A stretch of DNA of 64,000 bases from positions 612,210-676,209 of the forward strand of contig KZ111158.1 of NCBI GenBank assembly GCA_002077045.2. Reading direction: 5' to 3'. Below the pieces are notes generated by a model, which was not told the DNA's origin, did no database searches, and saw only the letters and a program-made list of their open reading frames with translations. This DNA is from Rachicladosporium sp. CCFEE 5018. Lineage: Eukaryota; Ascomycota; Dothideomycetes; Cladosporiales; Cladosporiaceae. This document shows, in pieces, positions 28,412-38,856 of this stretch. The position numbers were made by a program, and so were the translations under genes. Position 1 is the stretch's first letter, and each line of letters starts with the position of its first letter.

Positions 28412-28663
28412 ATGGCTAGCCAGGAGAGTTCGTTGCTGCGCCTGCCAACAGAATTACGCCTGATCATCTACGAACAAGTCTTCAACCCGACAGCGCACGA
28501 AGTGTCGAATTTCGAAAAGCATGACTGTTTCCCGCCGCCTCCCTTGTTCCGAGTCTGCGCTTCGATACGAGACGAGGCTCTGCAGACTTGAATGGACTGC
28601 CTCGATGCAATATGCACGGAGGCGCATACACAACGCACAAAACTGGGTCATCTGCGACAAAAT
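28412..28663 (+). pseudogene. LPxELRxxIY family copy F, truncated by an internal TGA
   Basis: The ATG at 28412 opens 59 codons: MASQESSLLRLPTELRLIIY, then CFPPPPLFRVCASIRDEALQT, ending at TGA 28589-28591. In the other copies this codon encodes the conserved Trp after EAL-x-P. Reading past it in the same frame gives MDCLDAICTEAH, matching the CLE(S/A) element of copies B and C, until a second stop at about 28661-28663, where copy G begins. The copy therefore lost its second half. It is too short for most ORF callers. Confidence 0.6.
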
Positions 28664-29075
28664 CTACGATGACCTCTTCGCAGGCGCATTCAATCCGAAG
28701 CATAAGACTGACTTTCGCCCTCGCTATCCCACGCCACTACTCCTGCGGGTCTCAAGCTCGACCCGCCGCGAAGCGTTGCCGGTCTGGTCCGCTCGAGTGC
28801 ACGAGGTCCAAAGGTCGTTGACAAGGCGAAGTCTTGCGACTGCCGTCATGGTAAATGACCTGATCGCACTCGCACCCTCGGAGAACATACCATCCATGAC
28901 GACGCACGATATGCCTGGACATCTGACGCGCAGGCGGCTTGCTAGGGCGAGGCATGGAGCGCGAGTCTTCCGTGCTAGACTAGAGACGGTAGAAATCCTT
29001 GTTCTATGCGTCGCGGAGCTTGAGAGGGCAGAGCGGTACAATCTGGCCGCTACAGGCGGCCGCGCAAGATACTGA
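28644..29075 (+). pseudogene. LPxELRxxIY family copy G, degenerate N-terminus
   Basis: The DNA at about 28647-28682 (CTGCGACAAAATCTACGATG and on) corresponds to the LRxxIYDxLFA part of the motif but lacks the LPPE start and appears to have lost a base, so no ATG precedes it in frame. The open frame then gives IYDDLFAGAFNP, YPTPLLLRVSSSTRREALPVW and, near the end, LETVEILVLCVAELERAERY. These match copy K (YPTPPLLRASSLVRREALPVW, EELAVLILCVEELLRTG) far better than its neighbours, so copies G, K and L form a distinct subgroup. Confidence 0.55.
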
Positions 29076-29496
29076 TGGCTCGGTCTTAATATCGATCTAC
29101 TGTCATACTCGTATCGACGGATCGAAGCTACGTAATGGCTACACCTTGCGGTAGCAAATGATCAGTGGGCCTCAATGGAATAACTTTGCCGAAATGGAGG
29201 ATGGATTGCTTTCTCGAGAAGCGATCTCACTTCAATTACCAGCTACGATCAATGTAAATTCACGAACGCACGACTTTATCGAGCCCAGGCTCTCCTCCGT
29301 TGAAGCTGCCTACCGGCACAGAAGCAAGGTCATCTTTATCAAGTAATGGACTTTATGTGCATAATACCATTACCAATCTAGCTGAGGCTTTCGGCCGGAA
29401 TGGATGAGCGTAAGGTTGTCAGGTGTAACACTTGAGCATTGGGATCGGCTTCTGGGTGGAAATCATGATGTTCTGAGGGTATGGACGCTACCCGTA
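29076..29496. other. Intergenic between family copy G and phospholipase B
   Basis: A 421-bp gap between convergent units. A small ORF at 29158-29346 has no recognisable features. Nothing else was seen. Confidence 0.4.
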
Positions 29497-31241
29497 CTAT
29501 CGCTTATAGCAGTACTTCGAGAAGCAGGCATTGCATCCAGCCGGCAGCTTCGTAGTATCCTTGTTCTTCACAGCACATGCGAGGCAGAAGCTCCATCCCT
29601 TAGCTCCGTTCTGCGTCGCGATAGCGTTTCCGTTCGCAATCATGCCGTCTGTCTCGGCAACGCTGTACTGCAGCTTGCTGGTTGGCTGGTTGGAAGGGTA
29701 AGTGTAATTGACGTTCGGGAGGAACACAATGAAGGTCGTGCCGGTTTCATTGCAGCCAAAGAAGGTTGCCCGCTTGTTCAGTCCCTGCGAAACGAATGTC
29801 GCGACATCAGGGATGTAGGGCATCTTCTTCAGGCCGGCGGCTTGGGCATTAAGGTACGTTTGCCGGATCTCTGTACCATTAGGGAAATTGTCGGAGGTGT
29901 CTGCAGAGTTATCGTTGACTATGAGCACGTCAATCGAGCGGGCGGGTTGGATGAAGGGCCAGATAGGGTTGTCTATAGCAGCATAGTCAGCACAGGTCAT
30001 CGCAGCGAGATCGCGCGCGGTCTGGAAGACCCACTTTGTCCAGCAAGCCCGCCGTCCGCGAGCGTGAGCTCTTGGTCGTTGCTAACGAGCGAGGATCTCG
30101 AGTAGTTGTAGAACGGATTCTTGTATAGGCCGTACAGATCCGTGACTGCGGGTGCCTTCGCGGTACTGACAAGACCCTCAAGTACCTGGACCAGGGGAGC
30201 GCTACTGCTATTCGAGGCTGGAACTACTTCACACGCGCCAGGAAACACGTCGCTCGAAGTGCCGAAGATGTAGCCTAGATTGTCGTACTGCGCGGTGCAA
30301 ACGGCCGGGACAACTGGCTTGCCGTTGCTGAGATTCGAACCCAGGTACTTCGTTTGCGTGAATGCAGAGACACCGGCGTCCCAGCTGCCGAACTCGTATG
30401 GTCCGAACTCGTACTGAGTCGCATTGAGAGGTGGTGCGCATTGACCCTTGCTAACCAGCGCGCCGAGTGCAGTAATCACGGTATACGGCACGTTATAGTT
30501 AGTGAAATTGCTGAACGTGGCTAGCGAAGACATGTACGTGGCGACACCTCCGTCAGGACCTTGGAGCAGCTGGTACGACAGCAGCCGGCCGTATGGGTCG
30601 ACCACAGAAACGTCATAGTTTGCTGCTTGCTTAGACCCGATGTCCGTAGTGATCAAGGCGTACTCGGTTGCTGCGCTGGTGGACAGGATGTTTGCCGGCA
30701 GCAGAAGCGAATTTTGAAAGGCTTGTTCCCAGAGATTATCGCGCAGGTATGAGACGGTCGGCCAATTATTCCCGCTCAGCGACGAGAGAAACCAAGCACC
30801 GCCAGACAGACCAGCATGGTAAGTCAGCGCTTGATACACACCACTGACATTCGCGGTGCTGTCTCTCGCATCGAAGGCCTGAAGGACACCGGCGCTCTCG
30901 AGAAGGGACCGGTAGCCGCCGCCGCTCGACGTAAGGCCGACAACCGGCTGAGTAGCAGTGGTGAAATTCCCCTGCTTCTTGAGCCAAGAAGCGAGAGCGA
31001 TGCTAGCTCTGGCTCTGCGAAGGGAGATGTAACTAGATTCCTGTGAGTTGATGCCGGTCGCTGGCCGTACGAGGGGCGTGGTTGGACACGTTGTCGGAAC
31101 CGGCTGATAGGGAGTCAGACCTGCACGCGCGGCGAGTGCGGCGCGCGCAATCACATCTGACTCCGGTACTGGCGCTGGTGCGGGTGCGGCCAGCGCGAGA
31201 AGAGCGCAAGAGCAAGCAATGAAGCTTGAAACGGCGATCAT
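29497..31241 (-). CDS. Secreted lysophospholipase / phospholipase B
   Basis: Phospholipase B removes both acyl chains from glycerophospholipids outside the cell or in the wall. Exons are 31241-30035 and 29972-29497, giving 560 residues. The start at 31241 gives a signal peptide (MIAVSSFIACSCALLALAAP). Conserved elements are CPTTPLVRPA, SGGGYRSLLESAGVL, the nucleophile elbow YHAGLSGGAWFLSSL, NWPTVSYLRDNLWEQ, EFGSWDAGVSAFTQTKYLG and the catalytic aspartate in LADGG. The second exon restores GQNNPIWPFIQPARSIDVLI across a 62-nt intron. Many NxS/T sites suggest N-glycosylation. No GPI signal is visible; the protein ends CNACFSKYCYKR, so it is probably soluble. An upstream in-frame extension to 31448 is rejected because it would bury the signal peptide. 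Confidence 0.93.
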
Positions 31242-32057
31242 CTTGGGCGAAGACCAGTGATTGCTATGCTGTGAATGCAAGTGAATGGAAATGTACTTAC
31301 TCTTCAGAGCCTTGCGAGGAAGTAGTGCTCTTGTGTATGGCGCTCTCCGCAAAAGCAATAGCAGAGCGCACCTAAGAGACCGAGCAACCCAGTGACGACG
31401 ATGCGATGAGCACCGTGGGGTCTGGCCCAGCGCGCAGGGTGTAGACATTCACAGCCAGTCATAGCAGCACGGCCTCGCTAGATTGCGTACCTGACAGCGG
31501 GATTGTGTGGCAAGCTGCAGCGCCAATACTGCATTTGGCGAGTAGCGTCGATGCATCGTGGAGTAGTGGCCGCGAACATGGATGGACCCCCGCCGACCTG
31601 GTCGGCTAGCATTCTCTGTACCGACAAGTCTGGATCACGCCGGTAGTGCTGTGATGACTGCGCTCGCATCGGTGAAGAGGCCTCCAAACCTCGACGCGGA
31701 GCATGCTTCAGCATGTTTGTGATGAGATGTGATTCACAGCGTGAAGTCATCGCGGTGGTGTTGGCGCCTGTGTGTCTTGGCACGGAACCTCGCCGCTTCA
31801 TCCTTGTTCGTACCCCAGATGCGTTCCAGAGAGGATTGGTGACTTCAAGTCACCATATGAAAAATCTCCCGAAGTCTTGACGCAAGCAGTATCCGTCTCG
31901 AAACACGCCGTTTGGAAGTCTGGCCTCGAGCAGCTTGAGGGAAGTGAATCATCCACGTTTGTTGAGCCTTCTATCAGATTGGCTGAGCTTCCTATGCGAA
32001 TGCTGGGCGGAGCGTTCGACAAGAGCTGTGGGTAGATCCGATTCATTTTCCGCCATT
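31242..32057. promoter_or_regulatory. Divergent upstream region, phospholipase B / GPI10
   Basis: An 816-bp gap between two divergent starts. No conserved ORF was found and no specific site is claimed. Confidence 0.4.
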
Positions 32058-34149
32058 ATGGCTCAAAATGCTAGCCAGATACGAGGAGCTCCGAAGCCCG
32101 CATCCGACGGCAGAAGAATGATCTGGCTGGTCTTGATTGGCCTGCTCGTCCTTCGTATCGTCAACGCTTTGACAGTGCAGACATTCTTCCAACCTGATGA
32201 ATACTATCAATCGCTCGAGCCGGCCTGGTCGATTACCTTCGGTCAAGACAGCGAAGCCTGGATTACATGGGTCAGTCTCATCGTCGTACCGCGAAGTTCG
32301 GCTTTCTGACGAGTGACAGGAATGGCGCGAGAGGCTCAGGTCAGCTATACACCCATGGCTCTTCGCTGCGGTGTATCGACTCGCGGATAGCGTGAGCAAG
32401 GCACTAGGACATGATGCGAGTAGTTCCGCGGAAGTCCTCGTGGTGGCGCCGAAGTTAGCTCAAGCCGTGTGCGCAGCTCTGATGGACTTCTACGCCTGGA
32501 AGCTGGCGAGGGCAGTGTATGGGACTCGTGGATCTCAGCATTGGGCAGTGGTATGTAGCCATATCACGAGCTGTATTGTCGAACATCTTGACTTACCAGA
32601 TCGTGCAGCTTGCATTGTCAATATTCAGCCCATGGCAGTGGTACTGCTCGACTCGGACGTTCTCGAACTCTCTCGAGGCCACTTTGACAGTCTATGCACT
32701 CTCGATGTGGCCTTGGCAGTGGTTTCTCGAGGCGGCGCCAATACAGGAAGCTGATACTAGCACGAAAGGTGATCGGACCGCGATCGAGTACGTCCTCTTA
32801 TACATGGGTTCATGTGCGCGTGCTGACATATACCGCAGTCTGAAAGACTTGCTCCAGGGCAAAGAACCTGCAAGAGAGACGATTGGTACCGAGACGCAGC
32901 AAGACAAGCCGGCCTCAACATCACCGCCTTCCACCGCTCAGCTCACGCCCCAAGTGCGTCGCGCATTGTTCTCATCTCTGATCGCAGCTGCTTTGGCTTG
33001 CGTACTGCGCCCAACCAACATTTTTATATGGACGACTATCGCCGTGCTAATGCTTCTTAGCTACCCGAATGCAGGGACGCGAGCAGCGTTGCTGCAGTCA
33101 TCGTTCATAGCAGGGTCAGTACACATCGAGTCTTCTCTTCACGCTCCATAGCACTGACACAGAGCAGATCGAGTGTCATGGTCTTCAGCTTGGCGATCGA
33201 CTGGTCGTACTACGGTACACTAACATTACCAGCTTTCAACTTCGTCTACTTCAACGTCGTACGAAACCTAGCATCTTTCTACGGGAGCAATCGAATCGAC
33301 TACTACTTCACTGAAGGCCTGCCACTCCTCCTCACCACAGCTCTGCCCTTCGCCGTTATCGGGCTCTGGCAAGCTCTCAGACCAGGCTACGACAGACCGC
33401 AGTTCGCTGGCTTCGTCGAGCGTCAAAGTCGCTATGTTCTTGCCGTGACAGCAATCACGACTCTACTCGCCTTTAGCATGATCGGCCATAAAGAAGTCCG
33501 CTTCATCTACCCGCTTCTTCCCATTCTACACGTCCTGGCTGCGAGACCGCTGGTGTCATTTTTCACGCCCTTCCCGATACCGAGCAGCAAGCTTCGGCTC
33601 GGTATTATGGTCTTTGGCCTCACAATCAATATCTACATTGCAGCTTACGTTGCGTTGCTACACCAGCGTGGTGTGATCGATGTGACGCTCTACTTGCGGC
33701 ATGAAGTCGAGCTGCCATCTCGGGTTCGCAACACCACCGTCGGGTTCCTCATGCCTTGCCACAGTGTGCCATGGAGGAGTCATCTGGTGCATCCGCAAAT
33801 CGATGCTTGGGCTTTGACATGTGAGCCGCCGCTGACGCTCGACTTTGAGCAAAGAATGCACTACCTGGATGAAGCGGATGTGTTCTATTCGCATCCGGGA
33901 GGATGGCTGGATGACAACATGGCTGATCGGAAGAGTGTTATGCAGTCGGCGACCACTCGGAATGAGGCGAAGACCGACACGACTCTGAGATCTTGGCCGG
34001 AGTATCTGGTGTTCTTTGAGCGTCTAGAGCCGGTCATGAATGCTGTGCTGGAGGACACACGGTACAGGGAGTGCTGGAGAGGGTTCAACACGCATTGGCA
34101 TGATGACAATCGGAGAAGGGGAGATGTGATTGTGCAGTGTTTGCGGTGA
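32058..34149 (+). CDS. GPI10: GPI mannosyltransferase III (GPI10/PIG-B), five exons
   Basis: GPI10 adds the third mannose to the GPI precursor in the ER lumen (GT22 family, multi-pass). Exons are 32058-32270, 32320-32550, 32600-32787, 32839-33114 and 33168-34149, giving 629 residues. The motifs are NALTVQTFFQPDEYYQSLEP (luminal PDE loop), EWRERLRSAIHPWLF, SPWQWYCSTRTFSNSLE, ALACVLRPTNIFIW, DWSYYGTLTLPAFNF and HKEVRFIYPLLP, the GT22 signature. Intron three (51 nt) has GTACGT, GCTGAC and CGCAG signals but is a multiple of three with no stop, so an unspliced read would add 17 residues. Introns one and four use GTCAGT donors. The pathway links it to the GPI-anchored wall protein at 17.7 kb. Confidence 0.92.
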
Positions 34150-34909
34150 GCGACATAAGCGAACACTGGCGACAGAGCATCGTCGCCGGGTACACTACAG
34201 TAGACGTTATTCCCGTCAAAGAGTAGCATAGCCACAATGTATCGTATCGTGAAACAGTTCCTGACATGTGCAGATGTTGCGTGCTTCTCGGAGGCAGTGC
34301 ACATACCGGGTACCTGGGGCTGTGCAAGTGTTTCATGATACTGATGACCTCACGTTGGCTTCATTATCGACACGGGCCGGCAAGGTAGACTTTGATGTAT
34401 TCCGTGTTCGTGTCACAGAACAATTGCACAGCCCCCCTTGTGCCTGATATTGGCCTGAGAGGAGAGGCCCAAATTCTAGCCCCACCTGGCCAATGCGCTA
34501 TTCTCGTCTAACTCTCCGGCGCCTATTCGCCATGTGCGCCTTCCACTTCGACATGTGCTTCTATGCCATGCGCCAGAAGTAAAGTCATCGTGGGATTACT
34601 CGATTCAGTTTACCTTGCAACCGCGATCATTCTGAGCGACTGCGCCCCGTCATAACTGCCTCCAATTCTTCACATTCTGTTCCGACGTCAGGGCGATCCC
34701 GCGTGTGCAGCTCTGGTGATCCTTCGCGCGCGCGCCAACCGCATCTGCGCCCACCACACTAGCGCACTTTCGATGCGGCTGTGACTTGACCTGCACACAG
34801 TCGCATTGAATCTGTTGCTACTAGGTTCACTCGCACGTGGTGAGACTGTCCCAGGTTTAGGTATTCGTCAGCCTCACTATCGCACACCCTCGAGGCAGCC
34901 TAAGCCGCC
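34150..34909. promoter_or_regulatory. CRZ1 upstream region
   Basis: A 760-bp gap between GPI10 and CRZ1, including a CG-rich stretch with CGCGCGCGCC near 34727. It is a likely long 5' region of a regulator gene. No defined element is claimed. Confidence 0.4.
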
Positions 34910-37321
34910 ATGGACCCTCATGCGCGAGGCCGCTCTCCCTCGGCCGGCAACAATGCCTCGCACTTAAGGCACCACAACCCGTCCACATCACCGCAACCTC
35001 CTCCCCTCGATCCTTCCTCGTCCTTTGATATCACATCCGCCAACTATCTCCAGCAGCAAGCCTTCTTCAACGCTGCCGCAGCTTCGGGACAGTTCAACGA
35101 CTTGGCCTTCACTCAAGACCTCAGCCAACAGCACCTACTGAACGGCGGCGCAAGTTACCCGAACTATTCGCAAGCACCGGCGCAGCAGGCGCAACCCAGC
35201 GCCATTGCGAATCACACCTTCCTCCAGTCGGCGCAACCGAACGGTGCCTTCGACACCTTCAACTACTCTCAGAGCAGGCACGGGAGCAACCAGATATCAC
35301 CTGGTGGAGTTGGTAGCGGTGATCTCAACGTCGGCGGCACGTACAACCCCGAGGCGCTTGGCTTTCCCGATTTCAATCAGACCGCCTTCCAGCAGAACGG
35401 CTCACTCGATCCTTCTCTGCTGAACGGCATCGACCAAAGTTCGGTCGACGTCTTTCAACCGCAGCCCCAACACTCCAATCGCAACTCGCTGGACCCCTCC
35501 ATGGCTGCCACAATGCAAGCGCAAGCTGGCTCAGCGCCTCACATGCTGTCGCGCCACAACTCCGGCAGTCCTAGTCCTCAGGCATCGCCAGGCTTTCAAC
35601 AGGCGCAATTTGCGACAGGAAACAGGCCGCGCAACGCGTCAGAGTCGCTCGACCCGTCGAGCGCCGCCTTTCCCCAAGGTATCAGCAATGAGTGGGGTGG
35701 TATGGGAATGGGAGGATACAGGACACATCGAAGAGTGCCGTCGGATCAACTTTCGGACATCTCGTCGCATTCGCAACACAACTCCCCGTATCTGCCGACA
35801 TTGGACAGCTTTGACGGGAATGGACACTCCTCGCCTATGCTCAACGCAACGATTGACCCGATTTTCAACAATGGACTCGGCCTTGGTGATTTCAGCTTAG
35901 CGGACAACAGTTCGCAACAGAGCTTTCACACACCCGCACACAGTCCGCATTTGTCACCGCGACTCATGGCACAGCAAGCGTCGCTTCCACCGTACATGGC
36001 AGAGAACAACTTCGGTATGGGCTCTGACTTGAGCAATCACTTTGATCCGACGCCCAACGAGTTCACCATGTTTCCTGGTGATGGCAACGCTGCATTCCCC
36101 CAGCTTGCCACAGATAGCAGTACACCCGAATTCGGCAATGCTGATGCGATGAGTCCGCCCGAGATATACATTCACTCCGTTCCGACCGTGGTGAAAGATG
36201 AGACCGCTGATGGTCCAAAGGTGGAGGAGGCGCTGAGTCCGCCATTGAGGAGTAAGTTGAACTTTGGCGTACAACAAGGCTATATGACTGACCGCTTCTT
36301 CACAGCACAAAGCCGCAATAGGATGCGCGCCAAGTCTGACTCTCATGCTGGCTCTCGACCTGCCACACCTTTAAGTAGCGGTCGTGGTCGGTCACCTTCA
36401 CTTCAAACGCAGACTTCTGTCGACGGCTCGCTTGCTCCATTTGACGGTCGGACAACTTCCCGCGAGGCTTCACCAGCACGAGGGCGGAATGGATCGCTAG
36501 GATCTCGCGCACGCAGCTCGAGCAATGCGTCAGATCACCGAGAATACATTCTGGACCTTGCAAACCCCGAGCGCACACCGTCAAACGATCCCAACAATCG
36601 ACGGCAGCAAAAGCACCCGGCAACTTTCCAGTGCACACTTTGCCCAAAGCGTTTCACTCGAGCATATAACCTGCGATCGCATCTTCGAACGCACACCGAC
36701 GAGCGACCATTCGTATGTACAGTGTGCGGCAAAGCCTTTGCTCGACAACACGATCGCAAGCGACATGAGGGTCTGCATTCCGGCGAGAAGAAATTTGTTT
36801 GCAAGGGTGCACTGTCTACAGGCTCACAATGGGGTTGCGGTCGACGATTTGCACGCGCAGATGCCCTCGGTCGGCATTTCCGCTCCGAGGCAGGTCGTGT
36901 GTGCATCAAGCCACTCCTTGACGAAGAGGCTGTCGAACGCCAGAAAGCGTGGCATGAGGAGCAGCGACAAGCGCAGATGGCGGCTGGCTTCGGCGCGCCG
37001 CAGATGATGGCTCAGCAACCGCAGTTCGACATGATGGGCAGCTATCTGCCGCAAGCACTGCTGCAACAGTTCCCTGCACTCGCCAACATCGACTGGAACA
37101 CGCTACCGCAAGGCAATCCGCCGGAAGATGATTTCGCAGGTGGGCGTAGCTCGTTCGACGCTTCTAGTGGTGGCGAGTATTACGAAGACATCAGCGAGAA
37201 CGAGATGGGCGACTATCAGCAGCAGGTGAACGGTATGGGTATGGGCCAGCAGCAGCAGCAGTACGGACACCAACATATTCAGCAACCTGGAGATTATCTG
37301 AATGGGTTCGAGGGACGATGA
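34910..37321 (+). CDS. CRZ1: Calcineurin-responsive C2H2 zinc-finger transcription factor
   Basis: CRZ1/CrzA enters the nucleus after dephosphorylation by calcineurin and activates calcium, wall-stress and ion-homeostasis genes. Coding exons 34910-36251 and 36306-37321 give 785 residues. The first half is disordered and rich in Gln, Ser, Pro and Asn. A calcineurin-docking candidate of PxIxIT type, PEIYIHS, lies near residue 415. The zinc fingers start near residue 555: FQCTLCPKRFTRAYNLRSHL, then FVCTVCGKAFARQHDRKRH, then a wider third finger (CKGALSTGSQWGCGRRFAR), the hallmark of this family. The C-terminus is Gln-rich. The 54-nt intron (GTAAGT donor, GACTGAC, TTCACAG) is frame-neutral, so naive translation would add 18 residues. 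Confidence 0.93.
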   Translation: MDPHARGRSPSAGNNASHLRHHNPSTSPQPPPLDPSSSFDITSANYLQQQAFFNAAAASGQFNDLAFTQDLSQQHLLNGGASYPNYSQAPAQQAQPSAIANHTFLQSAQPNGAFDTFNYSQSRHGSNQISPGGVGSGDLNVGGTYNPEALGFPDFNQTAFQQNGSLDPSLLNGIDQSSVDVFQPQPQHSNRNSLDPSMAATMQAQAGSAPHMLSRHNSGSPSPQASPGFQQAQFATGNRPRNASESLDPSSAAFPQGISNEWGGMGMGGYRTHRRVPSDQLSDISSHSQHNSPYLPTLDSFDGNGHSSPMLNATIDPIFNNGLGLGDFSLADNSSQQSFHTPAHSPHLSPRLMAQQASLPPYMAENNFGMGSDLSNHFDPTPNEFTMFPGDGNAAFPQLATDSSTPEFGNADAMSPPEIYIHSVPTVVKDETADGPKVEEALSPPLRSKLNFGVQQGYMTDRFFTAQSRNRMRAKSDSHAGSRPATPLSSGRGRSPSLQTQTSVDGSLAPFDGRTTSREASPARGRNGSLGSRARSSSNASDHREYILDLANPERTPSNDPNNRRQQKHPATFQCTLCPKRFTRAYNLRSHLRTHTDERPFVCTVCGKAFARQHDRKRHEGLHSGEKKFVCKGALSTGSQWGCGRRFARADALGRHFRSEAGRVCIKPLLDEEAVERQKAWHEEQRQAQMAAGFGAPQMMAQQPQFDMMGSYLPQALLQQFPALANIDWNTLPQGNPPEDDFAGGRSSFDASSGGEYYEDISENEMGDYQQQVNGMGMGQQQQQYGHQHIQQPGDYLNGFEGR

Positions 37322-37794
37322 TGAGGACATGATCTGATGATGGGTGGCAACGACGAAGCTTTGATTGGGAATATGCCGACTGGCTATAGAGGCGTTGTTA
37401 ATTGGGAAACATGCGATTGCCTTTCGCATTGGTTATTGCGAATGAGATACCACTTCAGCTAGTCATTGACGTACATTTGAACGCTTACCACTTCACCTTC
37501 TCGCGCACCCAATGCTCAGTACGGTCGCAATCCGAGCTGACTATCTTTGCAACGCGTGCATGGACATTGTCAGAACGGCTCTCGCAGAGGTGGTCTGATC
37601 CGCTCTGCGAAGTGAGTATATGTAGCATACAAGCTTTGCAACGGTAGCATCGTGGCAGCGCCACTTCGCTTTGCAGGCGGTGTCTACAATGACATCGCCG
37701 CCCACCGCGACGTGAGTAGATGTATAAGATGCTACGAGCATGCGCACGGCAGATGTTGGAATTAATAATACTCATCTGATATTTCCAAGTCGCA
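37322..37794. other. Intergenic between CRZ1 and the methyltransferase
   Basis: A 473-bp gap. No conserved ORF was seen. It contains the CRZ1 3' UTR and the methyltransferase promoter. Confidence 0.4.
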
Positions 37795-38814
37795 ATGGAA
37801 GACGCGGCGAACTATCAGGCGCTTAACAAAGCAAACTGGGACGAACGAGCTCCTGAGGTGCGAGACTCTTCCCCAACTCTACTAGTTACACCGACTAATA
37901 GCAATTCCAGCACGCCAAATCCCCCGACTACGCCTACAATACCCTCATCTCTGACCCAAAGCATCTCTCTGGCGTCGTGACCTTCGACCTCCCTCTCCTC
38001 GGCTCCATCGAAAACCTCAATGTAGCTCACTTACAATGCCACATAGCAACCGACACCCTTTCGCTGGCACGTCTCGGCGCAGCGTCCGTCACTGGCCTCG
38101 ATCTTAGCCCCGAGTCCCTTCGCCTAGCGAGAGAGCTTTGTGGCAAAGCGGCTGGAGGCGAGAAGTGTAAGTTTGTAGAGGGGGATGTGTATCAGGCTGT
38201 GGAAATGATTGGGGAAGGGGAGATGCATTTGGTGTTCACGGGTATTGGGGCGTTGTGCTGGATTCCTAGTATTACTAGATGGGCGGAGGTGGTGGCGAAG
38301 CTGCTCAAACCTGGGGGGAGGCTTTTCATTAGGGAAGGTAGGTGCAAATTGGAGTGACTATAGCTTCTACGATGGCATGCTGACAACGAGATCTCATGAC
38401 AGGCCACCCGATGCTCTGGGCATTGGACGAGACGGTCAAAGACAGCTTGGCTGTGCGTTACCCTTACTTCGAGACCGAGAAGCCGATGGTGTTCGAAGAC
38501 AATACTACATACGTTAAGGTGGCAGAGGACGCAAAGCCATTCGCTACTAGCAAGACCGTGAACTGGAATCATGGGCTCGGCGAGACGGTGACTGCGCTCC
38601 TCAACGTAGGCATGAGCATCACTGGCTTGGCGGAGCATCAGAGTGTCCCGTGGGAAGCACTACCTGGTCAGATGATGGAGCTCGGTGATGGTGACTCGCC
38701 CAAAACAATTTTGGTGGGAGTTGTTGGCTGACTATGAGAGCAGGCGAGTATGCGCTGAAGGAAGGTCGAGAGCGGCTGTCATTGACATATACACTGCAAG
38801 CAGTCAAGCTGTAG
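37795..38814 (+). CDS. Class I SAM-dependent methyltransferase, four exons
   Basis: Exons are 37795-37857, 37911-38337, 38403-38690 and 38744-38814, giving 282 residues. The start MEDAANYQALNKANWDERAP and the HAKSPDYAYNTLISDPKHLS element are typical of a fungal small-molecule methyltransferase group. The SAM-binding core is HLQCHIATDTLSLARLGA (motif I region), VTGLDLSPESLRLAREL, and LLKPGGRLFIREGHPMLWAL. The last exon is easily missed: a 53-nt intron (GTGACT donor, GCTGACTAT, AGCAG) restores the family ending RERLSLTYTLQAVKL. Without it the frame ends in unrelated sequence at 38731. The substrate is unknown. The stop lies 42 bp from the stop of the convergent SDR gene. Confidence 0.85.
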
Positions 38815-38856
38815 TATCGCTCGGGTATAATCAGCAGTGGAGTCGTGCGCATTCGA

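Noticed and set aside
28412..29075. Repeat-induced point mutation as the cause of the broken copies
   Set aside because: The breaks are single frameshifts or single stops, without the dense CpA to TpA changes expected. A dinucleotide test would be needed to revisit this.
38403..38731. Methyltransferase ending at 38731
   Set aside because: The last residues are unlike the family; a 53-nt intron with good signals restores the expected C-terminus at 38814.
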